Assembly: GCF_905475345.1 (NCBI RefSeq)
Contig: NC_066602.1
Location: 4,548,814 to 4,612,813, forward strand
Reading direction: 5' to 3'
Source: Vespula vulgaris
Taxonomy: Eukaryota; Arthropoda; Insecta; Hymenoptera; Vespidae
DNA: 64,000 nucleotides
The position numbers and the translations under genes are program-made. This document shows positions 51,923 through 64,000 of the stretch, one piece after another (the first letter of the stretch is position 1; each line of letters begins with the position of its first letter). The notes below the pieces were generated by a model, which worked only from the letters and a program-made list of their open reading frames with translations, ran no database searches and was not told the DNA's origin.

Positions 51923-52618
51923 GAAGAGAACGAATCTTTAAGAAAGTTCAGTGTTACCAACAATATTCGAACTCTGACGTCATGTCCTACCTCTTCTGAT
52001 CGTTCTTATTCTTCTTTCTTGTTTGGAGTCCTAACAAAATAAATAATATAAACGGGAGGAAGAATGTCGTGTGGAAGAAGGAAGAAGGCAAAAGTATAAA
52101 AAAGAAAAAAAGAAAGAAAATGGAGGAAGACTGCTGTGGTACACGCGTATTCGTCGATGGATTGTGTAGGTAGGCCCTTTGATTAAAAAAAAAGGGCTAG
52201 GTCTAATCGTAAGAGCCCCTTTTTTCCGTTTGTGTTTAGATCTTCTAGTCAATTCGAGAATGTAATTGAATTGTTTTAGAAAGAGACAAAGAGAGATCGA
52301 GTGTGCGTGTGTGTGTGTGAAAGGACGATGCGTCGATAATATTTTTCTTTCTTTCATTTCAAATTTTTCAGACTTTTTACCGAGTTTATTATTACTTAGC
52401 TTTCTCAAAGGTTCGTAATATGGTTCGAATGGATTTCTTGAGAGAGCTTCGGAGAAACTGCCAGGTTAGCTTTTCATCGATTAGCACGTGCTCTTCTAAC
52501 GTGGGTGCCGTTGGGAGGAGGGTGGGGGATGAACGGTTTAATATTCGTTAGAAAATTGGCAATATTAAGGATTTAACCTTTAAAATTTTTAGTGGAGTTT
52601 TAACCTTCAAAAGTCTCT

Positions 52619-52790
52619 AGGTGGAGCAACGTTTCCTAAGTGATTTTAAAAATCAATTACTTTTTTTCGAAACTCTAAAGGCAAATTTTTTTTTAAATTG
52701 TAAAGCTGTAAGCCTGACTATAAGCCTAAAAGATCTGGATAAAAAAAAAATTGATTTTTAAAATCACGAAAGCTTTTGGCCTATCCTATA
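52619..52790. mobile_element. MITE-like palindromic element, copy 1
   Basis: Ends are inverted repeats: the left arm has AGTGATTTTAAAAATCAATT and the right arm its near-complement. The outer edges read AGGTGGAGCAACGTTTCC and, inverted, AGGATAGGCCAAAAGCTTTC. The middle contains a TAAGCCTGACTATAAGCCTA block. Too short to code for anything. It best fits a nonautonomous DNA transposon. Confidence 0.65.
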
Positions 52791-53204
52791 AATAAATCTA
52801 ATTTGTTTGATCATGAATGTGATTCGGGAGTACGAAAAAAAGGAACGATTTGAAAGAAGAAGAAAAAAAAAAGAAAACAGAAACAAAATGAAGGATTTTT
52901 ATTACGTGAAGAAGTTCACGTGTTCATTTACGTAAACACTTGGTCGATTAAACCTTAAACCTTAAGCCGAAAGACCAATATCGAATTCCCATGTTTAGTA
53001 CATGGGATGTGTATACGCATCTATGCACGTACATACACGTTGGTGTCTATGTGTTTGAAAAATAGGAGAGGTAGCGTGTGGCTCGCAATTTCAACGATTT
53101 GCTTTGATCAATTTATTTTCTCGTGACAAAACGTTTTAAACGAAAATTCTACAATTATCGGTTTTTCATTTATTTATTTATTTATTTATTTACTTTTTTT
53201 TTTT

Positions 53205-53385
53205 GGACGGTGGGCCAAAAGTATTCCCGGGTGATTTTGAAAATCAATTACTTTTCTTCGAGAGCTTTTAGGTTAATTTTCTTTATAGATTATAAAACTA
53301 CTAGAGCCTAACACTGTAAGCCTAATAAGTCTCGAAAAAGAATGATTTATTTTTATAATTACCTCAAAACTTTCTTGGCTCACCT
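53205..53385. mobile_element. MITE-like palindromic element, copy 2
   Basis: Left edge GGTGGGCCAAAAGTATTCCC, then GTGATTTTGAAAATCAATTA, a middle block with GCCTAACACTGTAAGCCTAA, and a diverged inverted right arm ending TTGGCTCACCT. Same order as copy 1 with substitutions. Confidence 0.65.
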
Positions 53386-54105
53386 AGAAATTCTTGGGCC
53401 AATCTGATATATTTAATGTCGCAAATATGGTGAATCATTCGATAGATAAACAAAACGGATTTATGCATCAACGTAATCAGCAAAAGGAATTCGTTCTTGG
53501 CGTTTTTCCTTTCTTTTTATTATTACTATTATTATTATCATCTTTATTATTATTTTTCTCTTTTTTTTCTTATAAATTTTATTTTTTCCTCTTTTATAAG
53601 TGAAACGTGACATGTATAGAATTATTTTTTAACGTTTATTTCAAATATATATATATATTTTTTCAACTTATATCTTAAAAACATATCGCATAACATATCA
53701 TTAAATCGAACATATTTCGGAATGAAGATAGTAAATTTTATTCTGAATATTCATTTATTTCGTAATATTTCCAATAAATATTATATCAATCGTAATAAAT
53801 GATATTAAAATAATTGTTACCAGGATCCTCCTTTTGATAACTATAAATCTTTATACATTTTATTTGTAATAATAATAATAATTATGTATTTTATTTATTT
53901 ATTACGAAGAATTATTTATGTAATATTCCTTTTAATTTTGATAGATAATTGTAGAAAATGGATTGGTCGAAAACAATTTTTGCATATTTTATATTACATT
54001 ATATTATATTATACATACATACATACATACACACATATATACAAACATACATATAGGAACAATATTGATCTGCAACTTAAGTAGATATTTATAAGAAGAT
54101 TAATC

Positions 54106-54195
54106 TAAGGGTCTCGATAGTTCAGTGATTTAGAACACACGCTAATAAATCGAGATCCTGAAGGAACGAACAATTCAGATTTGAGCCTCACCCCC
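54106..54195 (+). pseudogene. tRNA-like remnant (possible tRNA pseudogene or SINE head)
   Basis: The stretch GATAGTTCAGTGATTTAGAAC has the form of a D arm: GTTC and GAAC can pair, and TAGTTCAGTGA fits the pol III A box. About 60 bases later GATTTGAGCC is a weak match to the B box. The acceptor and T arms do not close properly and there is no clear anticodon, so this is not a working tRNA. Confidence 0.3.
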
Positions 54196-54329
54196 ACCCT
54201 TTTCCACCGGTCCTGGCCTTTCCGCGAAATCTAGATATTTGATATGAACTATACCGAAGTATATATGATAATATGAACAATAATGATACATATATAAACG
54301 GGGATAAAGTTGATATATAAATATGAGCA

Positions 54330-54413
54330 GAAATATATATATATATATGTTTGTGTATATACATATATATATATAAATATCTATGTATATATATAAATAT
54401 ATATATATAAATA

Positions 54414-54486
<73 letters not shown>

Positions 54487-54490
54487 GTGA
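54330..54490. repeat. TA-rich tandem tract
   Basis: Long imperfect TATATA tract with ATATCTGTATAT and ATATCTATGTAT variants. Confidence 0.9.
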
Positions 54491-55380
54491 GTGTGTGTGA
54501 ATATGAAAAAAATGTATGAATAAATATTGAAATATATACAGACATATACATATGAACAAATATTAACTTATGTATATGAACAATTAATATATTCATATGT
54601 ATTACATACACACGCACACATTTACATAGATATATATGTATGAGGTATAGTGCAAAACGGAAATAGAACATTAATCTTTTGTATGAATCGTCGTTCCATT
54701 TTGCTAATAGAGAAAAAGAAAGAGAAATGCGTAAAATCGGTCGACATTGTACTGGATAAATATCGTTAATTACTCTCGTTCGAATGTCGGTCGCGTACTA
54801 CGGATCCTGATGTAATTACTCGATGCACGACGTTTTATATCACTGCTGTTTTTATTTTTTTTTGTTTTTTTCTTTTTTCTTCGGATAAAAAGAGACGGAG
54901 ACACTAGGAAAGGTTTGCATGTATCGACCGTTACTTTCCAAATCGAGTTTCGAGTTTCTCCGATCACGTATCACGAAATATATACTTCCAACTATTTAAC
55001 TGGACTCTTTTTTCTCTGTGAAGTATTTTTTTTATCCTTTTTATTTTCTTTTTATTTTTGTTTTATTTCTTTTTCATTTTTATTTTTTACTTTTTTATTC
55101 CTTTTTTAGGGAAAAAAACACGAAATTGAAAGGATAACAAGAGAGAGGGAGGGAGAGAGAGAGAAAATAGAATTCGTTAGTTATACACACATGTGTCGAT
55201 ATTCGTTAGAAATATCAAACGTGTTTTTAAAAATGTTTGACTGTATATATGTGTGCATGCGTGTGTCTGTATCATGTAGTTTCGTATATAAAAAAAAAAT
55301 TGAGAGCAAAGGCTGGAGATACGTAACAAGTCAGACGTATGAACATTTCTATAGAATGGGGCAAATGTCCCTCTATGCGA

Positions 55381-55545
55381 GCTAAAAATTTCCAGCTGAT
55401 TTTAAAAATCAATTATTCCGTTTTGATACTTCTTAGGCTAATTTTTTTGCAGATTGTAAAACTATAGGCCTAACTGCAAACTTGAAAAATCTTGAAGAAG
55501 AGAAATTAATTTTTAAAATCATCCAGAAATTTTTGGCTCATCCTT
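55381..55545. mobile_element. MITE-like palindromic element, copy 3
   Basis: Left arm CTGATTTTAAAAATCAATTA, central TATAGGCCTAACTGCAAACT, and right arm TTAATTTTTAAAATCATCC then TTTTTGGCTCATCC. Matches copies 1 and 2 over the full length. Confidence 0.65.
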
Positions 55546-56129
55546 TATTACTTTTCTTTAACTTTCTGTACGCACGTACTTCTATTTTATATGGGTGTAT
55601 AGTTTTATTTTATTTCATGCACAAATTTTTTCATTTCAATCTTAACTGCATATTAATATACTTCAAATACATATACGTATATAATTCACGCACATATATC
55701 TCTCTCGAATAATTGATACGTATAATTAAATAATATACACAGGTATATGATTTGGGTAGATCTATTTTTATATAGATGTATAGCATCTATGTATGTACAT
55801 ATGTATATATATACGTACACACGTATGTACGTAACGTACAATTATACCTGTCGTGTATATACGTACATATAATTTTTTATTTATTTTGTAAAAGATATTT
55901 ATTTTTTAAGTATTTTTTCTTACATCTCTTATTTCTTTCATTTACTAATGGAATAAGGCAGTCGTTTCGTTAATAACCTTTACATAATAACAACTTTTGA
56001 TGTTAGATTACGATCTTGGACAAGTAGGTACAGTGGTCGCTTCCTCACATTCCCTTAACAATTTTTAACCCGGCCAATCGATACTTCCGTCATCATCGTT
56101 GAAAACTCAGCCGAAGCATATTTGACCTG

Positions 56130-56152
56130 CTATTCGAAGAGAGAGAGAGAGG

Positions 56153-56205
<53 letters not shown>
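56130..56205. repeat. (GA)n microsatellite
   Basis: About 75 bp of GA with GG and AA interruptions. Confidence 0.95.
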
Positions 56206-56209
<4 letters not shown>

Positions 56210-56979
56210 AAGAGAGAGGGAGAGAGAAAGAAAAAGAGAGCTAGCCGATTTACTTTCTTCGTTTCAAATAGATCGACCTTTCAGATAACAAACGCTCTTT
56301 CACGTACACTCGGCCAGTTAGGTTCGATAATCGGCTGAAGTAACGCACAACTGTTGTTTTTAAATAACTACATATCTATATATTTGTATGAAACATTGTC
56401 GATTAATGTCATTCAAGCTTAAATGGTTTTCAATCCTGTCTTGAAATTGTTCTTCTAAAAAAAAAATTTATTATACTATATATATGTTATGATGACAAAA
56501 ATGTCTACTAATCGTTATCACTGCCATCGATGGTTCTCTTAACAGTATGATTTAACTCTTAATTGCTTCATATGTCAAGTAAGAGGATGGGGTTAAACAA
56601 CGTCATTAAGTCGATGACACTTAACACGCTTGAATTAGTCAGGTTATCACGGAAGAAGACAATTATATTCTTGTCTTTATAATTGGTCTTCTCATAAAGG
56701 TTCATTCTCATTGGTTTTCATAAGAAGATTGAATTTGATTGGTGGAAACAATTCAATCTTATTCTTTGATCGAACGATACTTCGAAGTTTTTTAGAGAAC
56801 GAATTGGATTCGTTTTTGTGGTTGAAGTTGTTACGAAACGGAAGGAATAAAGTTTAAATAATTTAAATAATTTTTTACGAGAGATAAAAATGGCGTTTTG
56901 GATGTAGAACAAAAAAAAACACGTCATTATATCCGACAACGTTTTGAATTAAATAAATTATTATTTCAAAAATTTTGAA

Positions 56980-57011
<32 letters not shown>

Positions 57012-57564
57012 GCATGTAGAAATTTCACTCTATCCTATATTTCTTCTATACTTCGTTTGTATATTCTATATGATTCGGAATATGTGACATACACAATACA
57101 ACGGATTATAAATTTACTAACTTTTTTTAACGAATGCATTCGTACAATGTGAGAGACGGGAGGGGGGAGGGAGAGAGAGAGGTTATATCTTTTTAACAAG
57201 AAAACGTGACAATATGTATTAAACATATTCATTATTCTAAATAATGACTAAATATTTAAACAATTTTTTTGTTGACTTGATCCTGGATAGCGGATATTAT
57301 AACCAACGATGCATTAGCCAATTATATTCAATTATTATGACAATTTTTATCCTTCGAAAGAACGACTAAATTTTTATCAATTTTCCCCTTTTCCATCATT
57401 TTTTTCTTACTTAGTATGACAAAAAAATCAATAAATTTAATCAACTCGAGAAGCTAACTTGAGATTAAAATAAGATGGCTTCTCCCTCTTTCTTTCCAAT
57501 GTCGATAACGTACCATCCGAGGAAGGGACAAAATATATGCATCCTAACCATGGCATATATGCGG

Positions 57565-57690
57565 AATGGACTAAAAGTTTTCCTAGGTGATTTTAAAAAT
57601 CGATTACTCTTTTTTGAGACTCTTTAAGCTAATTCTTTTTTCTTAGATCGTTAAAATACAAGCTGCTAGAAACTTTCAGTCCATCCTGTA
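57565..57690. mobile_element. MITE-like element, copy 4 (right half partly deleted)
   Basis: Left edge GGACTAAAAGTTTTCCTAGG, then TGATTTTAAAAATCGATTAC. The inner part of the right half is missing, and the outer end reads AAACTTTCAGTCCATCC. Length about 126 bp against about 170-180 for complete copies. Confidence 0.55.
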
Positions 57691-58353
57691 TATCTTTACG
57701 GAACGTATTAAACAATAGCGTAGACTTAGAATAGTTACTATTAATAGTAATAGTAATAGTAATAGTGGTGAAAAGGCAGCCGAAGATAATGCTTTCTCTT
57801 GTCTTCTTCTTTACGAATGTATGGTTTGAAATGTTGCCAAAATGATTACATGCTAGAACGAGCGCGTATGTTCAAAACGATACACTTTTTTTTATCTTTT
57901 CTCCTCCACTCCTCCAATCACTATTCCTACTCACTCTCTGTCTCTCTCTCTCTTTCTTACTTTTTCTCTCTCCCTATCTTAATCTTTTTTTACTAAATAT
58001 ACTCTTTATCGAGAAAATAAAAAAAAAATAAATAAAAATATCGTATGTTCGTAATCATTAAGTTATCTCCGATGGTAAAGAAGAAAGTGAAGTAAAAATT
58101 ATCGACGTGTAGATAAAAAAAAAAAAATAAAATAAAATAAAAAAGAAACAAATTTGTTTAATAGAAATAAAATTTTATTTCGTAATTCACATATGTACTA
58201 CGTATTGTATATACATAATCTCCTGTTACATACATTGCTATATTTATGTATGTATGTATGTATGAGCATATCTATTGACGTGACATTTGAAATATATATA
58301 AATATATTATTATTTTTTCGTCATACTAATGTTCCAATATAAGGATAATATTA

Positions 58354-58391
<38 letters not shown>

Positions 58392-58864
58392 GATAATTTT
58401 TCATTATAAAAAATATTAAGTAAATTTTTGTGAGTGAAAGATAGAAAGATAGAGATGGAATATAATCTAAAAATTGTTTAAAGACCCAATAAAAAACTCG
58501 ATCAACATTTGAACGTGTGTTATCTCGAATTTATTAGCATTAAATATGTTCAAATTTATTGTTACAATAGTGCATGAATGTGTATGTGTGTATGTACGTA
58601 AGTGTTAAAAATTACGGAAAACTTCGATGAAATTTTTCAAGTGCATAAATCGACGCATCGTCCATATTTGTTTCTTCCCTTTCTACGGAGAAAAAATTCA
58701 TAATTGTAATAATAATAATAATAGTAATAAATAATAAATTAATTAATGAGACGTATAATCCATAAACGCAGGTTACTTAGTTTTATGTGTGTGTGTGTGT
58801 ATATACTTCGGTTCTAGGATTCACTGCCCCATCCTCGAATCCGTGTTTCAAAGTTCCCGAGTAC

Positions 58865-59073
58865 GAAATAATAACAATATTATATATATAATAATAATAA
58901 TATATAATAATTATATAATAATAATAATAATATCAAAAAAATATCGTGCATATCGAACATACGTCTTTTTGGTGATGCGACGAAAATTAGACACTCCATT
59001 GGCATGCTCCAAGATTCATAATAATAATAATAATAATAATAGTACTAATAAGCATAGTAATAATAACAATAAC

Positions 59074-59125
<52 letters not shown>

Positions 59126-59204
59126 GTACTGATAATGATAGTACTGATAATGATAGTACTGATAATAATAGTACTGATAATAACAGTACTAGTTATAATG
59201 ATAC

Positions 59205-59241
<37 letters not shown>

Positions 59242-59350
59242 CAACTAATAATAATAATAATAACATTAATAAATAATAATAATAACATTAATAAATAATA
59301 ATAATAATAACAATAATGATAATAATAATATTAATATTAATAACAATAAA
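58865..59350. repeat. (AAT)n region with an embedded short minisatellite
   Basis: Imperfect AAT/TAA trinucleotides. At about 59125-59190 a unit of about 15 bp, GATAATGATAGTACT, is repeated four to five times with small changes. The open frames here (poly-Asn, poly-Ile) are repeat artefacts. Confidence 0.9.
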
Positions 59351-59809
59351 CGAACACTAATAACTAAAGATAATAAAATAACTAAAATGCTAAATGATTA
59401 AAGATCCGACGATGAGAAATCATTTGAAACTACCTAGTTTCAATTAATGAAACGTGAATAAACGTATACATGTGTGTATGTATGTGTTATAAACAATATA
59501 ACGTAAGGTGCGGATGTACGTCTGTGGAACATGTCGAAAAACTCGGACCTACTTTATTATAATCTATACGACGAGTTTTCAATAAGATTAAAGGAGTATA
59601 GTGTGCGTGTATGTATGTGTGTGTGTGTGTGTATGTGTGAGACACTTTCGAGGATGTTAACGATGTACAAATGTGTAATTTAGTGTTGCAGTATAAATCC
59701 GTCTTAACGGTTTTGCAGTTATTAACAGGACGATATAAAAGAATTCCTTTTATTTTATGAGAAAAATGATAGAAATCAAGATGGCGTTGAAGAGTGAGAG
59801 AGATAGATA

Positions 59810-59891
59810 GAAATAGGGATAGAGGGAGAGGGAGGGAGGGAGGGAGAAAAAGAGAGAGAGAGAGCGAGAGAGGGAGGGAGAGAAAGAGCGA

Positions 59892-59925
<34 letters not shown>
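59810..59925. repeat. (GA)n microsatellite
   Basis: Over 100 bp of GA/GGGA units. Confidence 0.95.
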
Positions 59926-59931
<6 letters not shown>

Positions 59932-60190
59932 TCGATGAGATTGGAATAAGCATGAGAATAATAGACGAGGAATATAAATACATAGTTTACAAAATATAGA
60001 AGTTGAAATCTATATTTCCAATAAAAATTATGAAACTTTTCTGAACGTATAGAAAATATATTAGAAACAAGTTGAAAAAGATTCAATGAGAGCGAGAGAG
60101 ATGTTAAAAAAGTAATATAGTAATAAAATGACAAAAAAGTGAGGTTACATACATACGTGTATCATTACAAGGTATTTAAGAAATGTATAT

Positions 60191-60270
60191 TACTCTCTCT
60201 CTCTCTCTTTCTCTCACTCTCTCCTCTCTCACTCTCTCCTCTCTCACTCTCTCTCTCTCTCCCTCTCCTT
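60191..60270. repeat. (CT)n tract with short tandem CTCTCCTCTCACT unit
   Basis: CT-rich; contains two to three direct copies of a TCACTCTCTCCTCTC unit. Confidence 0.9.
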
Positions 60271-61070
60271 TCGTATACCAAGGCACGTACGATAAGAACA
60301 TGTGCTATGATGAGACGACAGTTGTCGAAATAAAAACTTTTTTCGATCAAAAATTATTGTTTACCTTTTTTTTCCAATCTTAAGACAACCTTCCTTTTCG
60401 GCCAAAACAACACGATAGTCGACGCTATTCTGTATTTAAACAAAATACAATCTTCTTGTCGCACAAAATATTAAATTTTATTTTTATTAATAAATTATAA
60501 GATCATTCTACTAAAATAATATTTCATTTTGACGAACATTTATTTGAAATAATTGTAATTTATAGTATAAATATAGAAAATGATGCCAAAAGAGAACAAC
60601 GATGGTTTCTTCGTTTTTTTTTTTATCTGTATTCTCCTCGCAATTTCAATGAGTAGAGGAGGGAAAAGTGGAGGAGGGAAGAGCAATTTAATAAAGTATC
60701 GCGATCGTGGTTATTGCCATTGAAATTCAAAGCTGGAGCTTAACGAAGGAAGGTTTAACTCTTAACGATCCAACGAGACGTCGAGTATCGTGAGAAACTT
60801 GCACATACACACAAACGCGCGCGCGTTTTCTTGTACGTCTTTACGCTTATGATAATTCACTTTCTTATAAACGTCGAATGGACGTAAGAGAGATTCTTTT
60901 TTTATTATTATTTATTCACCATTACGAACAGGTCTGACATTTCTACCTTGATATTTCGTTTTTCCTTTATTTCTCTTTTTGTACTTCTATCTTATTCTTC
61001 CATTTGGTTAATAACGGAGAGAAGAATATTTTTTTCGCTGATCTACATTAAATAATTTTTGTTATTCTCG

Positions 61071-61210
61071 TATACAGAGTGGACCAAAAATTTCTCTAAG
61101 AGCTTGTAACTTACTATTTGAAAAAATAAATTAGTCCAAAAAATAACAAGAAAGAATAATTGATTTATAATTACTCTAAATTTATAATCTAAGAATTTTA
61201 GGCCTATCTA
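61071..61210. mobile_element. MITE-like element, copy 5 (diverged)
   Basis: Begins TACAGAGTGGACCAAAAATT, has AATTGATTTATAATTACTCT on the right side and ends TTTTAGGCCTATC. Weaker match than the others. Confidence 0.4.
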
Positions 61211-61316
61211 TCACAAACGTCGTTTCTGGAAAGATTAAAACCGAAAAAATATTCCATCTGGTATCATTAAATTTTCTTCATTTTCTTGATTGTCGCTTGA
61301 GAAAGATAAAAGATAA

Positions 61317-61350
61317 ATAAATAGATAGATAGATAGATAGATAGATCGAT
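61317..61350. repeat. (GATA)n tetranucleotide repeat
   Basis: About eight GATA units with small interruptions. Confidence 0.9.
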
Positions 61351-61795
61351 AGATGGATAAATGGATGGATAGAAAGAGGGAAAAGATAAAACTCGTTTAG
61401 GAAAGTTACAGCCATCTTCCCAGGTCAGATTCAACACGCTTTGATTCGCTCGAGCTCGTTCGCACGTTTGCTGAGGCACGTGCAACGAATAAAATGTAGT
61501 TTCCGTTTGTACTTACATATACAATATATATTTTCTTTCATACATACATATATACGTGTATATATAAACCAAAGGTATCAGAACTCTTGACCTTGAAAGA
61601 AAAAAAAATAGGAGAAATGTTAATTAAAAGATAACCTCAAAAATATCCCCGAGAAACATCCCCTAAAAATCTAATCAAACATTTTTACAATCAAATCACA
61701 ATTTTGAGAAAAAGTTTCATATTACAAAAAAAAAAAAGAAAAAAAAGAAATATCTTCCATCACTCGATCGTTGTATCCAAGTCTCTGTCACGAAA

Positions 61796-62032
61796 TTACA
61801 GAAAAAAGAGAGCCGAAAAAGAAGAAGACGAGGAAGGAGAGGAAGAAGAATGCCCGACGAAATCTCGAAGGTTCTCCTTAAATCCTTCAAAGCCTCTTTC
61901 TTTCTCTCTTTCTCTTTCACTCGCTCTCTCTCCCGGGTCTTTTCTAAAAGCGTTAAAGCAACGTCGCTTATATCTTCGATCCAATCCTGAAGTAGTATCC
62001 GAGAGTGTGTCTAGGCTCAGCGACTTGGCCAT
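61796..62032 (-). other. Possible first exon of an unknown gene
   Basis: Minus-strand ATG at 62032 reads MAKSLSLDTLSDTTSGLDRR then YKRRCFNAFRKDPGER, with balanced codons, before running into a purine-rich low-complexity tail. It lies in a CpG-containing island (61960-62110). A short upstream frame (MAAARVGVDDVDVLVGSS) ends in TAATGG, overlapping this ATG. No donor with a following exon was found and I do not recognise the product. The plus strand is also open here, so direction is uncertain. Confidence 0.25.
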
Positions 62033-64000
62033 TACGACGACCCAACGAGCACGTCGACGTCGTCTACCCCCACCCTCGCAGCCGCCATGCGGCTCAACAG
62101 CCTCTCCTTCCCGCTTGATTCCTCAACCCTCCTCCTACACCATCATCTCCTTTTTCAGCTCCGTACCGTTCTTTTTTTTCACTCGACCTTCCAATCTCTT
62201 TCAACCGCGATGCCCTTGCTTTCGTTAATGAAGCAAGCGCGAAGCTGGACCTCTACTCTCCCTCTTTCTCTCTCTCATTTGGTTTCTTTTTTTCTTATTT
62301 TTTCTCACGCTGGATGTCTCTGTTTTTCTTCTTTTTCTTTCTTTGTCTCGAGTCGTTCTTGAGAATCTAGAGGGAAGGAGAGAGAGAGATATCGTCGGAG
62401 TTTTTATAAATGCAAAGTCATGACAGGAAGTTGACTTTGAAAATTGTTAATGATCTTTTCGGGGAAAATGTTGTAGAATTGTTGGGAAATGTATAACGAT
62501 TATTTAAAAATCAGTTTAGAAATAAAATTCGCGCAAAATTCGCGAAAAAATTCGCATACAAAGTTTCGATAACGTTTAATAATTAGAAATAAATTAGAAA
62601 TAAATTATAGAAAATTTTCTTTCTTTTTTTTTTTAACTAACCGAGAGAATCGTTAAAAAAAAGCACGTTTTCGTTCACATAAGTGTCTAACAAAATACGT
62701 GTCTTCTTTTTTGTGATGTCAAGGCCGTTTCTACTCGTTAGAATTTCTCTCTCTCAATTCTACTCTTTGTATTTTTACTCTTCTTTCTTTATTCCTTTCT
62801 CCTATTCTCTTGGAAAGCTTGACAATATATTCTTTCTGCCGGAGCTCTTGACAAACATACGCATTTGCTATTCTTACGGTTTTTTCAAAAACAAAACTAT
62901 TATTTTTATCCTTCGTCAGATTACTCGAGGTATATCAATAATATTTTCTCTTAAACCAAATTCATTTTGATATTATCTGAACATTAAATTTAATCAGATA
63001 ATAAACATCTTAAAAATATAATTATTTACGGTCCAATAGAGGTTTTCCTTGATAATCTTAATCGAATGATTGGAACTCTTGGAGATAGCAGGATTAATTC
63101 CAGTATCCGAATTAATTCCATCGATCCGTATATAGCTTAGGATATGCATATATATACATATACACATCCACATCCACATCCACACAAGTATCTGGCCCCT
63201 CTGTACACATACACTATGTATGAGTTAGGAGGCTTGCTAAAACGGGGAGTGGCTTTCGAGCGAATCCGTCGCAAGCGGTCATTTCACCGCGTCAATTTTT
63301 AAGTGATTACATGTCGATATGCTCGATTAAGCGACGCGGTAAGGTTCTTTTTTTTATTTCTTTTTTACTTTAGGGGAGACCATCTCTCTCTCTCTCTCTT
63401 TTAGAGAGCCATTAACGAAAAAGTCGGTTTTCTCTCTATCTTCCAGAAATATTTGAACGAATATTCTCGCAATATTCTACGGCTCGGCATTTGCGAAAGA
63501 GGACGCGATTTCGCGAGTTAACGAATTTTTCCACGAGTAGGCCGAAAATAATCGGAGCTGCAGTCGACTCTCTGTACTTCAACTCGATTTAACGAGATTC
63601 TCTCTTTCCACTTACGCCCGACCTAACTTTATCATTATAACAGAAGGATCTCTCTCTTTCGATTAGAAATCAAATCCACATTTTTTTAGATTTTTCTTTT
63701 TTCAATAAGCATGTACAATTTGCGTAGGTTAAAGGTTGACTACTTTTTTGTCTTTCTTCGAATCGTTGCAAGTTAAACTTATAGTTTTACTTTTGACTTA
63801 TTTCCTAGATAAAAGCAAACATGTAAGATCTTTGCTCGGCAGAATGAAATTACGTAGATTCGATATTTTAGATATCCTCGACAAATTTTTATTTCAAATA
63901 GCTATCGTTCTTTTAAGCTAGCTTTTTACCGTATACACATACACACACACACACTACACAACACGCACGTCAGATTTAATAATACATGTTTTCACATTTC
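62033..64000. other. End of window: possible promoter-type islands, no confident gene
   Basis: 62033-62240 is GC-richer. Around 63235-63340 there is another CpG-containing block ending at a good plus-strand donor (GCGACGCG then GTAAGG, GT at 63339-63340), which could be a noncoding first exon of a gene beyond the window. The remainder is AT-rich with CT tracts and no supported coding exon. Confidence 0.35.

Larger units (their letters stand above)
51330..61699. other. Downstream of the kekkon-like gene: repeat-rich, no confident gene
   Basis: The first part is probably 3' UTR. No protein-coding exon is supported for over 10 kb. It holds five copies of a dispersed palindromic element, a tRNA-like stretch at 54106-54195, (AT)n at 51560-51615 and 54330-54490, (GA)n at 51865-51922, 56130-56205, 56980-57006 and 59843-59925, (CT)n at 60191-60270, and an (AAT)n region at 58865-59350. 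Confidence 0.5.

Noticed and set aside
58789..59298. Asn-rich frame of 169 codons resembling a prion-like domain
   Set aside because: Comes from an (AAT)n array with no flanking domain, promoter or splice sites.
1..64000. CRISPR arrays, operons, bacterial ribosome-binding sites or integrated phage
   Set aside because: The window is clearly a eukaryotic nuclear sequence with spliced genes; repeats are microsatellites, not spaced arrays.

Overview
This window is a piece of an insect nuclear genome. It is AT-rich, has spliced genes with small introns (about 60-600 bp) and GT-AG junctions, and is full of microsatellites ((GA)n, (AT)n, (GAT)n, (AAT)n, (GGT)n). The gene set is a Mob2 orthologue, a yolkless-type vitellogenin receptor, Me31B/DDX6, a kekkon-like LRR-Ig receptor and a Snail/Scratch-like zinc finger. 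That set says insect; the repeat style and a four-repeat first ligand-binding domain in the vitellogenin receptor would suit an aculeate hymenopteran (wasp, ant or bee), but this last step is inference. All splice models were built by hand from reading-frame continuity and GT/AG sites.

Layout. 1-2409: AT-rich, no gene seen. 2410-4046 (+): six-exon gene for an unrecognised 324-residue membrane-associated protein. 4650-17312 (-): Mob2, tail-to-tail with the first gene. It has five common-body coding exons at 4650-5867 and at least five alternative 5' starts (5914, 8316, 9331, 12962, 17312). All five feed the same acceptor in the same phase. 19147-29507 (-): vitellogenin receptor, 31 coding exons, 1741 residues, intact. 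31335-32758 (+): three-finger zinc-finger protein with a SNAG-like N-terminus and a threonine tract. About 33.6-37.2 kb (+): Me31B, with a noncoding first exon, seven coding exons and 444 residues. 37.2-48.5 kb: no confident gene, mostly low-complexity DNA, a degenerate tandem array at 45.4-46.0 kb, and one puzzling antisense ORF at 47.7 kb. 49329-51329 (+): intronless kekkon-like receptor. 51.3-64 kb: no confident gene. It holds microsatellites, a dispersed palindromic repeat (a MITE-like family, five copies seen), a tRNA-like remnant and two GC-richer islands that may be first exons of genes outside the window.

There is no operon-like logic. The genes are linked only loosely: VgR (oocyte yolk uptake) and Me31B (maternal mRNA repression) both act in the ovary and sit about 4 kb apart with the zinc-finger gene between them. 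Mob2 (Ndr/Tricornered kinase co-activator) and the kekkon-like receptor act in cell morphogenesis and signalling. The points most worth a second look are the Mob2 alternative first exons, the MITE-like family around the kekkon gene, the SNAG-type zinc-finger protein, and the unassigned 324-residue protein.
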